In this document: in pieces, positions 42,401 to 55,294 of the stretch
Numbering within the stretch: position 1 is the first letter of the stretch
Layout: the number at the start of each line of letters is the position of its first letter
Origin: Labyrinthula sp. Ha
Taxonomy: Eukaryota; Sar; Bigyra; Labyrinthulida; Labyrinthulaceae
Assembly (NCBI GenBank): GCA_015227615.1
Contig: JAALGZ010000011.1
Coordinates: 186,001 to 250,000, forward strand
Reading direction: 5' to 3'
Length of the DNA: 64,000 bases
Translations under genes and position numbers: made by a program
Notes under the pieces: model-generated
The model's database searches: none
Told to the model about the DNA's origin: nothing
Seen by the model: the letters and a program-made list of their open reading frames with translations, nothing else

Positions 42401-45400
42401 GTTTAACCAATAACAGAAGCTGGTAAAATTCCATAGAATTAGCATAAGAAAACTCTTTCACATTGGGTTGCTATATTTTACTATATTCCTGGTACCTTCT
42501 AGCAAGCTTCACCTTGTTCTGAGCCTCCCCTAAATTTCACCCTAGTGAAATCGCTATTCTGCGCATCTATGGTTTCAGCAAATCATGGAAAATTATAGTA
42601 TTGTGATATTTCTCTGTCCAATAAAGTTATAAGCTGTAGTTGGTTCTATGCTAAGAAAAAAATATAACCGAATTTAGAGATGATTGAAGATCTAATACAA
42701 TGAAAAAAGCAGTAAGACAAAAGCCCCTAATTGTTTACAGTAATTAAGAGGTATACGAGGATGAAGATACCGAAACTTAAACAGATGGTGAAACCTCAAA
42801 ATAAAAAATACCCAGGAATTGATAGATACTTTGTGTAATCAATCTGTTTGAAATTATTCTAGGTTCTAAAACATTTTTACTTCTAGCTGTAAGACTGGGT
42901 TTTAATACTGCGAGTGTGGCAACAAAGGTATTTGCACCCCTGTACAATTATTGGGTTAACTCCACAGGTTAAAAAAATATTTGATTTGTTACTATAAATT
43001 TTTAAACTTAGAAATAGAGAACATATTCCAAGCAAATATATATTTTCTGCAATGTCTCAAGATAACCAATCCATATAGGGAGTTCGTAATTACATATTGG
43101 GCTAAATAAAATTAGCAAGAAAATTTGATGACTACTGCCAGTTTATTTTTATAAACCAAATATTACTCTTATATTTCCTGGCTACAAGTATAAGTAGTTT
43201 GAAACTCTGTGTACATTTCTTGAGTGTATTGGCAACTGGGATCTGCTAGATGCAAATTAATGAATATTCTGTACACAGATAATCGAGCACGAAATGTTTC
43301 AATGCTAAATACTGATAAGGTGCAGCGGATGCAGCTATATCATCGAAGTACACACAATAATAACTAATTCTTTAAAGGCCCCATTCAAGCTTTAGTGAGA
43401 TGTATCAATTGAAAACGGATAACGTATTTCATGTACCTGGTATAAATTATGAGGTACTAAGGTGAAAGCCATGGATTAAATCACATGTTAGGGGGTTACA
43501 AACAAGGATGAATATTTAAAGTAGAGACCTTAACCTGATACTAAATTTAAAAGCTTTAGCTACAACTCTTTGTTTCAAACTAATGCATGAAATTATATTT
43601 TGTCTTCCATTAATAGACCATAGCTCATTTGTTTTCATTACGTAGTATCTGAATCGAGTCTCAACAGTCATGAATATCTCTAAGCTTTGGATTTAATTTT
43701 TAGGTTCTTTCGCCCGTATTCATTTCCGTTTGAATGAGAAATTAAGTAACTTCTAAAATAATAGCTCCTACAAGAAACTTAGGTATCAATGGAAATTTAT
43801 CAAGGTAAGAACGCGCCGCAAGATTAGAAACCATATGAGCGAGAAAAATGAGATTGGATCTTAGGCACAATATAATCTTACTAAAATTACCCACGTAGAG
43901 GTGATAAATGAACTTTATAATAACTGAAGTTGTATTCTGAAAACTCTACTCATAGTGGGCTTAGAAAAAGTGCACGATGTTGCAGGACATTCGTTTTACA
44001 ACTTAGATACTTGTTATCACTCGCATAACGATGACTTATTAACATGATGATTTTCAAGAAATAGAGTCCTGCACCTGGGAAAGTCATATATATATACAAG
44101 TGACTTTAGGTTTCTTATGGATATTTTTCTTTTCTGCAAGCATTTTATTATTTCTTCTGCTAAGCTTAAGATTTCTTATCTCTAGATGAGTCATATCTAT
44201 TTCCTAGGTTAAATCATAACATAAAACGATAACCCGTATTTAAGAGCTCATAGGACAGTTCCAAAAGACATATAATTTTGATAGCTATTATTCTTATGCA
44301 TGAAAGCACTATCCATAAAACTTTGTGGAAACAAAGACTCGATACATGTTTTATTAGACACTCAATTAGTTATGATTCTTTGAATTTTTTTTCAAGGCTT
44401 AGAACAAACATAGTTGCCCAGAGCTTTACAGCGTGAAAAGGGGTTTGAAAATGGTTTTTAAAATGCATTTGTTAATGGTAAATATAAAACCATATGAGGA
44501 GGTCCTCTCTCATACTTCTTACTTTCATACTGATTCATTGTGCAAGTAAGCAGGATAGAATCTATTATTCTGAAATATGCAATATATTCAGTGCCCGAGA
44601 TTTATTTTTTTGGGGCCTACTCGGATTTTGGAAACCCTTCGGTCTTACAAGGGGGACATAACTGACCCAAAGCCTTTTCTTGCATCGTATGGCACTTGAA
44701 CCCACTAAACCAACACCCGCCACGTTTTCTTGCCATGGCACTGAAAACTTGAATCACTCATACTCCACGGAGCCAATCATTCAAAGCTAAGTAGCTTACC
44801 TATAAGGCCTTGACGACTTGGGGAATCCATGAGGCATTAGCTGCTGCGAGATTTAATTAAACTACTTAGAGGAAGGTAATTCTATAATTGAGATTTGATC
44901 AACGGATACTAATGGGCGATGGTATTACAAGATGTGCCTGTATTCTGGTTGCAACACGATCGCATTTCCAGGTAGCGGAAGGACTGTGATCCACAGGAAA
45001 GATTGGTAAATTAATAAAAAAAAGTGTTTTCCACCTGATCTTTTAACCGAATTTGTGCAGAAATTTCTCTTATCTCTGAAAGTATATGTGCATTAGTTCA
45101 GCTAAGTCAGTTAAATTTGTGCGAATCAATAGATTGGCCTGTTAGGAAATAGTATTTCTGTCCTAGAAGTATCTTTCGACATTTCTATAAGGTGTAAATA
45201 CCGATTAACAGCCAAAAGTTGAGTACTAGAAAAAACATTAGGCTAGCCTCCTAAAGGAGTAATGATTTTAGATTGCTTCGGCAATACTCTGAATCCTTTA
45301 TGAAGCACGTGAGTTTATGCAGGTGATTATATACATTTTGAATAGAATTAAAGCTAAGTTAGTACATTTAGTTCATAAATGAGATTTTCTAGTTACAGTT

Positions 45401-46108
45401 TAAAGAATCCAAGGCTGATATCCAATAACATAGTGCACAATGATTTGCAGTCCCATAGAAAAGGTTATAAGAAGAGCTTGCTATTAGCTAAAACCATATG
45501 ATTTACCATGCTAGCGATGGAGTTTCCACCTAAAGTAGTTATTAGACGTGTAGCTTATTCTTGGTACACTAGTTCTTATATCTCAGATTTTCAGCGGTGT
45601 TCTACGAACAGCTCCATCTTCAAGAGTAATGAATATGAAAAACTCAATTAGTTTTTGGCAAGAGCATCAGTTCAAGCAATGAGAGCAGATATTGCTAGGT
45701 GACTTCAAGACAAGAAACTTAGCTTTATTTTTTAGACACTCGAGTTTGGTACAACCACTTAAAAATATCTCAATGATAGGCACGATAGTCAACCAACTCC
45801 GTTTTTGAAAGAGAATAGCAAACATGAGTGAAATTTAAAATCATCCAAACGTTTCCCCTCCAAGCCGGTGGATGAAGTGAAGAAGAAAGCTTTTGTCTTC
45901 AAGAACACGAAAAATAAAAAGTATTCTTGGAAACCCTGGAAAGATAAGTAATAACCTTGAATTTTCCTTTGTATAGAAAAAAAAGATTCTTAGTGTTATG
46001 AATCTCATGTGAAATACTTTAACGAATAGTAAATACTTATCGGAATTCCGTATTGTAGATTCTCGGCAATTTGTAACAGGGCGAATTTAGGAAAGAAATA
46101 TGTTTTAG
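39500..46108. other. Gene-free spacer
   Basis: About 6.6 kb with no recognised gene. It has an (AG)7 run at 41727-41740, short AT microsatellites near 39818-39835 and 44083-44095, and a tRNA-like B-box on the minus strand at 41501-41511 (see findings). A GC-richer patch at about 44600-44850 has no open frame worth calling. Confidence 0.55.
41727..41740. repeat. AG dinucleotide repeat
   Basis: Fourteen bases of AG repeat in a spacer. No role is implied. Confidence 0.8.
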
Positions 46109-46144
46109 TATGATTGGTTAGCTTAGAAATTCTAACCAATCATA
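46109..46144. promoter_or_regulatory. Palindromic double CCAAT box
   Basis: Perfect 13-bp inverted repeat: TATGATTGGTTAG (46109-46121) and its complement (46132-46144), with 10 bp between. ATTGG (46113-46117) and CCAAT (46136-46140) start 23 bp apart. It lies 107-142 bp upstream of the ATG at 46251. Confidence 0.55.
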
Positions 46145-46250
46145 TGATCAACGTGCTTCCAACTTAGAGATCCTGAAACAAAACTACAGCGAAAAAACAG
46201 CATAGAGTTAAACCCTGTTTTCTATCCAGAACAGCATTTAAACAAGAACG

Positions 46251-47186
46251 ATGCCCTGCCAAACAAAGTTTATTTATATAATTACCTGCTTATCGGCAAT
46301 TAGCACATTGGGAGTACTTGCTTACTCGATAATCTCCTTACTGGACAGTTTAGAAGACTTCGTGGAGTATTCTGACAGTAGCACAAGTTTCGTCTTCTTT
46401 TACTGTTTTTCAGCTGTCACCACCCTCTTTATATGCTCACTTGTAATACCATATGCCCTCTACTTCTACAAACTCAAAACGTTTATGGTATCCTCAACTC
46501 TCTATTCTTTAGTATATGCCGTCTCCCTAGCTTTCTTTCTATACTTATTCTTGGACTTGAGTTTTCTCCCAATTACCGTGACTGACTTGGAGAATAATTG
46601 TGATGTAGAAGGAGTGTTTACAAACTTGACATTATTCACTTGCTCAGAAAAGTTTATAGATCTAATCACGCAAGCTAATGATACAGAACTTTATGTGTAT
46701 ATTGTTATTGGAGTTCTCTCTCTACTTCTGATAAGTTTTGTTGGTGCTGTTGTTTCTATCTATACCAAAATTGACTTTTGGTTTGAGGTACAAGAATCTT
46801 TCTATGGTCCAGATGAAGAGACACAACTACCAAGAATTAGTACTCTGTCTCCTGGCTTGAAAACTCTACAATCTCCTCGCCCAAGAAAAAGAATGTCAAG
46901 TGGATTAGCAGGAATAGGAGGATTATTTAGAGGGAGGCTTAGTAGCAAACCTCCTCCAGGATTAGGATTCAGTCAGACTAACTTGGGAGAAAAAATGGGT
47001 TACGATACTATGAAGAGAATTAGAGACAGCAATAGAAGGGATCAGTTAAATGACCCTCCTCCTCCTGGTTTAGATTATGGAACAGATGAACTTGGTTTTG
47101 AAAAAAGAAATTTTGGTGCAAGAGGTGGAACAACTTTTAAATTTACGGATGATATAAATAACTTAAATATAGATAGAAGGATTTAA
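46251..47186 (+). CDS. Four-helix membrane protein with proline-rich cytosolic tail
   Basis: 311 residues. Membrane segments lie at about 7-31, 46-72, 78-102 and 147-171, giving a tetraspan layout with both ends in the cytosol. The larger outer loop (103-146) has two cysteines (C117, C131) and an N-glycosylation site (NLT, 125-127). It lacks the CCG motif of true tetraspanins. The tail (172-311) is polar and basic, with two related segments, PPPGLGF (234-240) and PPPPGLDYGTDELGF (269-283), possible SH3-, WW- or EVH1-type ligands. No family was recognised. It converges on RhoGDI with 10 bp between the stop codons. Confidence 0.85.
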   Translation: MPCQTKFIYIITCLSAISTLGVLAYSIISLLDSLEDFVEYSDSSTSFVFFYCFSAVTTLFICSLVIPYALYFYKLKTFMVSSTLYSLVYAVSLAFFLYLFLDLSFLPITVTDLENNCDVEGVFTNLTLFTCSEKFIDLITQANDTELYVYIVIGVLSLLLISFVGAVVSIYTKIDFWFEVQESFYGPDEETQLPRISTLSPGLKTLQSPRPRKRMSSGLAGIGGLFRGRLSSKPPPGLGFSQTNLGEKMGYDTMKRIRDSNRRDQLNDPPPPGLDYGTDELGFEKRNFGARGGTTFKFTDDINNLNIDRRI

Positions 47187-47196
47187 TACCTTATTT

Positions 47197-47820
47197 CTAC
47201 TTTGTTATTGAAAAATTAAAAGGTAAATCAAAGTATTTTATTTTTTCTGCATCTTTTATCGTTATGTTAGCTGAATATTTTCCTCTATGCACAACTCCTT
47301 TTGGCGCTTCAAGAAAATACTCTCTTGGAAAACAATATTTTTGAGTTTCCAACTTTGGCGCAAACGTTCCCATACGCAAATTTTCACTTGTTTTCAGCAA
47401 CCCAAGAGCCTTATCACGTGATACCTTCAGCTCAAGATCCAAACCAGAGAGAATAGTATTTTCTACCAAAAATTCTAATTCGATCTTGTATTGAGATCCT
47501 TCCTTCATAGAAAAGTTAAGTTTGTCTTCAGCGCTTTGAAAAGGCATGTAAATACTTTCTGCTAAATTATCCCTGAAGATAATTCTAAGTCCTTTTGGTA
47601 TCATATTTCCTTGACATTTGGATGGAGAAATAATCGTTGTTGCCGATCCAAGTAATCTTTCCTTATATCTTTTCAACGACTCGTCCTCAGAATCCTTTTC
47701 CAAAAGCTCTTTTATAGTGTTAGGCGCCTTTTTGTTGACGATATATTCAGGGTCACTTACATCAGGTACATCTGGGGGTGAAACCCCAACATTCTCAGTT
47801 TGAGATAAATTTCTTTCCAT
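47197..47820 (-). CDS. RDI1: Rho GDP-dissociation inhibitor
   Basis: 207 residues, normal for RhoGDI. It extracts prenylated Rho GTPases from membranes and holds them in the cytosol. The N-terminal regulatory arm contains SLKRYKERLLG (48-58). The immunoglobulin-like prenyl pocket domain carries MKEGSQYKIELEFLV (105-119), ILSGLDL (123-129), MGTFAPK (150-156), EAPKGVVHRGKY (171-182) and the end FDLPFNFSITK. All are in family order. The arm is long and acidic. Together with the RhoGEF at 15946 it points to working Rho signalling. An ATG at residue 1 follows an upstream stop. Confidence 0.93.
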   Translation of the reverse strand: MERNLSQTENVGVSPPDVPDVSDPEYIVNKKAPNTIKELLEKDSEDESLKRYKERLLGSATTIISPSKCQGNMIPKGLRIIFRDNLAESIYMPFQSAEDKLNFSMKEGSQYKIELEFLVENTILSGLDLELKVSRDKALGLLKTSENLRMGTFAPKLETQKYCFPREYFLEAPKGVVHRGKYSANITIKDAEKIKYFDLPFNFSITK

Positions 47821-47937
47821 GGACGTTTCTCTTGTCTTTAAAATCTAACGGAAATTCTATATTAATGGACGAATAGGACAGAGATTCCACCATGTGCAAA
47901 ATCCACGCCATGGAAATGGTTGTCAGTGGCAAAGGTC

Positions 47938-47942
47938 ATTGG
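47938..47942 (-). promoter_or_regulatory. CCAAT box upstream of RhoGDI
   Basis: CCAAT on the gene strand at about -118 to -122 from the ATG at 47820. Confidence 0.35.
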
Positions 47943-50900
47943 TACTCATTCCATAGCAATTAGATCTAAAGTAAGTAGTGAAGTTGTTGTAGACAACCCT
48001 CACGATAAGGTTTGGCCGGATGACCCAACTTATTCCTAGATAGATAAAAAAATAAATTAAAATTTTGCATATGAAAAGAATTCCAAGCGAAGAAGTCCAA
48101 GCTTTTGCCACAGATGACATGCCCGTAACTTCAAAAATTCAACCCAGAATATAAGTAAAAATAGTAAATAAAGATTTGATCTACTTAAGTGTACAAGTAT
48201 ATATAACTACAACTACGTGGCACTCCCCAGAAGGTAAAATGGCTTAGAATAGATATGGCACCATCATGCGCAGTTGACTTAGTCGGACTATTACTACAAA
48301 ATGCTTAATATCGCTTGAGTTAGAAAACTAGCTACAACTTCTGTCGTAAATGTAATTTAACTTTTTGAACTAAAATGATTATCCAAAGTATAAGCCATGA
48401 ACATCATGGTGGTTCATGGTTTAGGTCAAAAAATATAAAAAAAATATCTGCGCGTAGAATTTTGATATTGATAACTCAACACATTTAAGATATAAAAATG
48501 ATCATTATTAGTGTTTGTCTGAGGTAATTCGACTTTGCTCAGCATATTATGCATTCTTTACGTAGGCTCTTGCATTCTTCATATACAACCACAATATTAT
48601 TATTTTTCCTTTAGAAGTAACGGAATTTATGAAAATATGCTTCTAGGATTTTCAAATAACACTAATGAAAATGTCCCAATTATGATTAAAATGAATTAGT
48701 ACAATGGGCTAGAAGAATAATTGCAATGTCTGTAACTACCTCAGAATTAATAAGTTTAGTCTTAGCAGAATTGGATTAATTAAAAAACCAGTTTACTAGT
48801 TGTATTTTCCGGATTTGTTGCAACTCTAGATGAGCCATCCAAACTTCTCAAAAAAAAATAGTATGATCAGCATTTGTTCACTTTAGCTATACTCATAACC
48901 AAAATTATCTTAAGGCTTAAATCAAAAAGGAGTAGATTGTCTTCTAGTTCTTGCGGTTTTTGGTATCTAGGATATGTTGTAATAGCCCCCAACACAACTT
49001 TCCATGGAACGAATAAATGCTATGTATGCATATGAATCGGTGCAACTTGATCAACTTAGACTTAAGAATCAACTGCTATGTTGAATTTTTATTTTCTTAG
49101 CAATTTGCATGGTCAAATAAGTATTAGCATAACCTCATCCCATGCATCGATGATTTCGTAATTGTGCAATAATGTATTAGAACTCTGCAAATATATAAAC
49201 TGGTGCTTATATTTCCGGAAAATGATATAACCTTTCATACTTTGAGGACGAATTTTGTACCTTAAAGAATGACGCTTAGTTCGTGGCACAGATATTATAG
49301 TAAATCATTTGAATACCTCCAGAAGTAAATAATCTTTTTTACCTACTTTAATTGTTTAATACTCGAGATTGCTAGATGCACATTAAGCTGAAGATATAGA
49401 AATAGAACAATAGGGGCGAATTTAAAGTTACACCAGTAAGTTATGAGCCATGGCTTGAAGTTGATTTTCAATTGAGATCCCCTTGGGAAAGTAAATAATT
49501 TTACAGTATGAAGAGAATATATCACGCTGGCCTAGTGCTAAATGCTGTTAAGGTACTTGTTAACTGCATTCCGATAATTATCTTCTGGCTATTCGATTTC
49601 CATATATGCTTTTGCCATATTGTATCGTAAGGCCAAGTTAATTTCTAGTACTCTTGTGTCATTAACTAAATAATAGTATGTCAGAACACATTATTTACTC
49701 GACCAGTCAATATATATAAAGTACAATCTTCACAACTATATATTTAAAATATTGCTTCCATTTAGATATCTTAAAGAAGCTCTGCCACTCAGATTACTTG
49801 TTGCTTAGACTGTATCGACTGATACCATACATCCTTGGGAATGCCGAATACTTCCGGCTAGAATTCAGCATGTCAAGATATCATGCTTTCAGTAAATTTC
49901 TTAATATAGGCATAGCCACTAATATAATCTCCTTAAGGCCATTAATATACATACTTGGTACCTCATCAATAGCCAGATTTAAAGTGTACTTTCCTCGTAT
50001 ATTTCTTAAATATTCTTATGAATGAGGTCGGTCATCAGTTTAAGAACAACAACTAGTATCTTGGACATTAATCTGTTAATATAATCAAGAATCTCCTCAG
50101 TGCACACTAGAAAATGATTTTCTTAATTTTGAACAGTTCTTATGTTGTTGAGAAATATACTTGGTTCTTTTCCTATATATATATGATTTGTTCTGTTAAG
50201 GTATGAGAAATTTGAGACATTCAGATATTAAGAACCCAGTACCAGAGACTTAAGGTGACAGGATCATCGTTTATTGTTCTCAGACATTTGCTCATACTTA
50301 GTTCACAGTAAATAGGTAAATAAAAATACTATGACAAGTGAATAAATCAAACTTGATAGAAAGTTAAACTAAGTCTTATGTTGGCATAGTTTCATACTTG
50401 TAGTTTAGTACAGTAGACCGGTTGTGATGGAGACCATCGGAACTTTTGAACTAGAAATAGTCATTACTACTAGACAATCCAGATAAAACTCAAAATCTTA
50501 TTATGAATGATTTGCTAAAATATAGAATCTGCAAAATAGCTATTATAACCAAGTACAGCATAAATAGACACCATTCCACCCGTAGAAGAGGTCGTCTACC
50601 CCCCCCACACACACAGCAATGAAGCTACGTTCCACTGTTACCATCGAGAAGTAACTACTTCCTATTTAGCAATCCTTACCTTCCCCGGTTGTCAATGTGC
50701 TTCTTTTTCAGATTCACATCATGTTGAAAGTTTTCGTTTCTTGAAAACCAGAAAACACCAAGGAATTTTGGGTTCCATGGAACTAGTTTCCATTCTGTGT
50801 GCGATAATTGATGCTTTGTTGTGTTAGCGCTATCTCCAATTCAAGCGAGACGTTTTTTGACATATCCTCACCAGGAACATATTGTCTAAAACCACGCCAA

Positions 50901-53900
50901 TAAAGTGTCTAAGATTCCTCCTAATACATAGGTTTTACACTATTGAAAACTTAATTATTAATGAGCTCTATTGAGATAACTTTAAAATAATTTGAAGCAT
51001 TATCAAAAAATATAAATATCAAGAAATTTTAGTTCAAAAATTATAACTTTTTAACCATAGAAACAACTTATTTCTAGCTTGGTAGCAAAATTATTTTTCG
51101 AAAGTTTGAATTCATCTTTGAAAACATGATTTACATATCTTTGGTTATATATTTTCCGCCGATTAAGACACGATAAAGGTGGTAGAATGTTTTGCAAAGG
51201 ATCTTAATAGTAAAAGATCTTCTAAGTCCCAGAAAGAAACGAATCTTCCCAAGAATGCAGTACTTTGAAAATATATGGACGGTTTAGCTTTAGAATTTTC
51301 ACAGAATTTTTCCAGTTTTTTCATTTGAGTTCCATTTATTTATCTAAATAACCCGGATGATATTTTCTCGAATTCTACTTCCAGATTGTATATGATTGGT
51401 AAAAAAATTCCCAAAACCTAAATTTTTTATATTTGGTGTATGAGATTCATCAGGCGTCATATTCACTTCACTGATGACTAATGAGTGCTATTCTTATCTG
51501 CGTTCATATTGTTAAGCGATTTGCTGAAATTTCATGTTATTTTGGTTGGTTTTTGATGATAATTGTTTGTCCATACATAACCAAACTACATTGTACCAGG
51601 CCAAACTCCCACCAAAGAACATTAAATTTTTGTAGCTTAGGAAAATCTTGAGAAAATGGATCATATGATCCCTTGATGTACTGATAATCAAATGGTGGCC
51701 ACCACAAAAACAGAATAACATGATACCTATCAAGGCCCCATAGTATTTATTGATGGTCACAATTAAAATGGCAATAATTTCATTATATATAATTTTATTA
51801 GATATCAAGGCCTATTTAGAGAGTTTGTTTATATTTGTTCTTATTAAATAGCACTATTTGAACAGCCACCAAGCAGTTATTGAGTTTTCAATAGGGGAAC
51901 TGAAATATTTTCCACAGTGAGAATATTGAAAGCCACTAGGGTCTAATTATTAAAACTACGGGATTAAAATTGGGGGTATTTCTACGTTCTTTTCAGAGGT
52001 TCCAACTCTGTCATTTTTTTCATAAATCGGTAGGGATGAGTTTTTTGCGGGAGATTGCTTAAAGATTTTACCGGTTGTGCTAGATTTAAATTAGCTGATA
52101 GAGTTATAATAGAATTTATTTAACAAATCCTGTTTTCAGCAAAAACGCGCATATTTCGCTGTCTTTGGAATATACTTATAGAGTTTCTTTGTCATGAACC
52201 AATTTGGCTGTAAGCCAATGTTAAAGATTATAGTATTGAATGCTGGTTGTTTGGAGTGTCATGACAAGAACAGCGGCAAGGGTTTAGATCTTCTGCATAC
52301 CTAGTCAAAAATAATGCTACTTGCATTTCTGCATTAATTTTTTGCTCAACTTTATTTGATTCTTCAATTCAAAGCCATTTTCTCTGGGGTTTAATTATCC
52401 AACAATCAGAAGACTACATTAAGAAGCGAAAAAGAAAACTCTGTGTTCACAGGCTCCAAGTAAGCTGATAAAAACCCAGCAACTTAACTTAGGCATGAAC
52501 CCTGATTTGAGAAATAAGATAAAAATAAAAAATAGAATAAACAGAACCCAAGGTAAGTTAGTTTGGCTTACAAAGATACAAAAATTTAATTATTACTCCT
52601 CCGATCCGAAGGCTCTTAAAAGACAGTTAAAAATCTTTTATTTTTAGTACTTTGACCTAGCTATACCAGTTGTTGTTAATCTCTTATCGAAGATTGCAAT
52701 TAAGTAGAATGGACTGCCATTGGTTTTTTGAAATAATTAATGCTACTAACCATCCTGCAACATCGGTAATTAAGTGGTTAGCGATCAATACAAGTATACA
52801 AGCCTACACAACTTGTATTTCTTCAGTTTTGTTAAAAGATAAACTCTTAACTCGTTCACTCTTACAATAAATGGAGGTGATGCTAATGAGAGCCTTGTAC
52901 GTATTGGAGCAGGGTCGCTAGCCATTCCAAGTAATTTCAAAAACTTTTTTCATCATTTAGCCACGAAACATCTTCTTCACTTTGTATCATTCTATTACTC
53001 AGAGTTTTCATGATAAACTTTATTTTAATAGTTTGAACAGAGAATTAGCTAGTTGTACAGAAAACAAATGCTCCAAAGTAAGGAAACTTGTATCCTTTAT
53101 ACTAAGGCCGGTTCACTGGTCCTTGAGCATAAATCATGTAATAGATTGGAAAAGTTCTGATGGACTTTTGATTATATTCATTGTTTTTTCGAATTCACAA
53201 TATTATTTGAGAAGCAGATCCAACTTCGGTATTGTACACTCCTTGAAATTCCAATCAACCACACATACTAGTTTACATCATAGTTACTCAGTGTCTCTGG
53301 AATAAAATATTGAATTGACCCGGTAAAAAAAACGCTATTATACCTACCTCAATGGAGATAAGCCAATTTGTTAATTACAAAAAAATAATTACTTGCGATG
53401 TTGGTCATTGAACTTCAGTAAGAACATTGATAAAGACTCCAAGGGGAGTTTGTTAGCGAAATCACAAATTCAGGACAAAAACAGGAAATGGACAACTCTA
53501 CTGAAATTCAAGGATAACTTTGGTAGCAATGGATTTGGCATCTATACACTCTCTTTTATGTTTATTTTATTTACTTTGCACGTGAAACTAAACCAACCAG
53601 CAAGTAACGTGTGCCATCCGATATACAGTTGGTAAAAGGAGTGTTTTCAGGGCTCGCTAGAAACATCTACAGATGTTCAATTTGAAAGGGTTTTGAAGTT
53701 CTTAGAGTTTGCTCAAGGTTACTAACATTTATATGGACAAGCTATCAAGCTAATTTGATTTTAATTTTTTATACCATATTATCGATATTAGGAATCTTTC
53801 GTGGAGTATCTAGCAAGTACAAGCATAGTGAACAGTGGGAAAGTAGACGGCTCTTCGCCTTCTCTTTTTTTAAAACTGCCTTAAGACACTTGTAGTGTAT

Positions 53901-54196
53901 TAACCTCACTGACAACAGGTTTTCTTTTCCCGCGTTCTTACTATGTGTTTTGAGAGTCATCTTCATAAAACTATCTATCTATGCAACATATGTTGGGCCC
54001 TGGCTCGCCAAGCACTGAAATTGGTTTGTAAATTCAGGCAACAATCCACGTGGATAAAAGCATTAAGGATATATCTTTTAGTTCAATATAGTTTGTTTTG
54101 GTTTAGAAGTAGGAATATTATATCTGCTCTATCTGTTTTCAGTTTGGGCTCATATCTATCTCGGCCAAGGCTGACAAGTAGGTATCGGTAACATCA

Positions 54197-54217
54197 TATC
54201 GATAAGTTATCGATAAG
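54197..54217. repeat. Tandem TATCGATAAG repeat
   Basis: Two copies of TATCGATAAG, one base apart, each holding the palindrome TATCGATA. A partial third copy (TTTCGATAAG) lies about 80 bp downstream. Confidence 0.6.
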
Positions 54218-55125
54218 GATTTTTGCCGAACATTTGCTTCATGGAATAACGAAATGAAATTCTGTTGATAGAGTTCTTATGTTAGTGTATCGTTATTTCG
54301 ATAAGATTATAGCAGTATATCTAACAGTACATACTTGGAAGGTAACATTTCCTAAATAATTTAAAACCTAAATTTACTAAAGAATTAAGAGTTATAAGGC
54401 TCGCAATACACCACTCTAAAACTATTTCTCTTCAAACTCTAATGACCTGATGCACTTTAGGGTTAAGCTCTCTTAAATTCAAAAAAGATATAAAGTTTTA
54501 CAAGCTAGGAAGAATATTGTATAATCATGAACAAGAAAACTTGAGAATTATACAGCGTTAGACACTAGGAATGCTTAATAAACGAGTTAAATTTGGTTTG
54601 AGTTCTTGTTTATCTCTGTTTGAGCTGATTAACCTTTTAAAAACAATGTTCTATTTTGTACATATCTCTTCAGCAGGTATTAAACTAATCTTTCTTAAAG
54701 TCCAACATCAGGTCTTAAAAAAAGCAAGAATACAAACTGTCATTTCAACTGCTTTCAAGGTTAATGAATAATGAAGTGTCTTTTCGTTCAAACTGTCAAA
54801 TAACTAAGTAAAGTGTTTGCCTTAAATTGAACCCCTTATTTCATAGTTTGAACATCAGATCTTAAAAAGTAGGGGTACTAACAAGAATAACAGCAAGAAG
54901 TAACTTGGTACTTTTCAAGAACAAATTCATGAATATTTTCAATGTATTTTTTTTTTTTTTGAGACGCGATAATTTATTCTTTAATTTTTAGTTTTTTCGT
55001 ACTATTCATACTTTGTCTCAACAATGTCATTATGTAGAGTATCAAAATGCCCAAAATTTAGTTAATCTAATAATACTATCAATATACCGATAATTATTTT
55101 GGTAGTATATTTATATAAAATAATA

Positions 55126-55142
55126 ATATATATATATATATA
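55126..55142. repeat. TA dinucleotide repeat
   Basis: Pure TA run in a very AT-rich stretch about 300 bp upstream of the gene at 55446. Confidence 0.8.
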
Positions 55143-55266
55143 ATTGTTTTATTACCGATATTTATTAAGTTATCCCCTCATCATCATCTGGTTTAGTTTA
55201 TTAAATCGCATAGTAATCTGATAGTGTAATAGTGGATTCATATAAAACCATTAAGAAATGGAAATC

Positions 55267-55294
55267 ATTGGGAGATGATAAAAATACAGCCAAT
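55267..55294. promoter_or_regulatory. Inverted CCAAT pair
   Basis: ATTGG (55267-55271) and CCAAT (55290-55294) start 23 bp apart, the same order and spacing as in the palindrome at 46109-46144. It lies 152-179 bp upstream of the ATG at 55446. Confidence 0.45.

Larger units (their letters stand above)
47943..55266. other. Gene-free spacer
   Basis: About 7.3 kb without a recognised gene. It holds an 8-C run followed by an AC repeat (50599-50615), a tandem TATCGATAAG pair (54197-54217), a 14-T run (54947-54960) and a TA repeat (55126-55142). Short frames here show no domain. Confidence 0.55.

Noticed and set aside
44600-44850. GC-richer stretch considered as an RNA gene
   Set aside because: No cloverleaf, 5S or snRNA landmarks could be found on either strand.
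49150-49180. A short CIDDFVIV-like string resembling a reverse transcriptase active-site box
   Set aside because: Isolated, with no flanking similarity on either side; a match of this length is expected by chance in spacers this long.
33555-54195. AGTAGGTATCGGTA present near 33560 and 54180
   Set aside because: A 14-base match is expected several times by chance in 64 kb; no longer flanking similarity.
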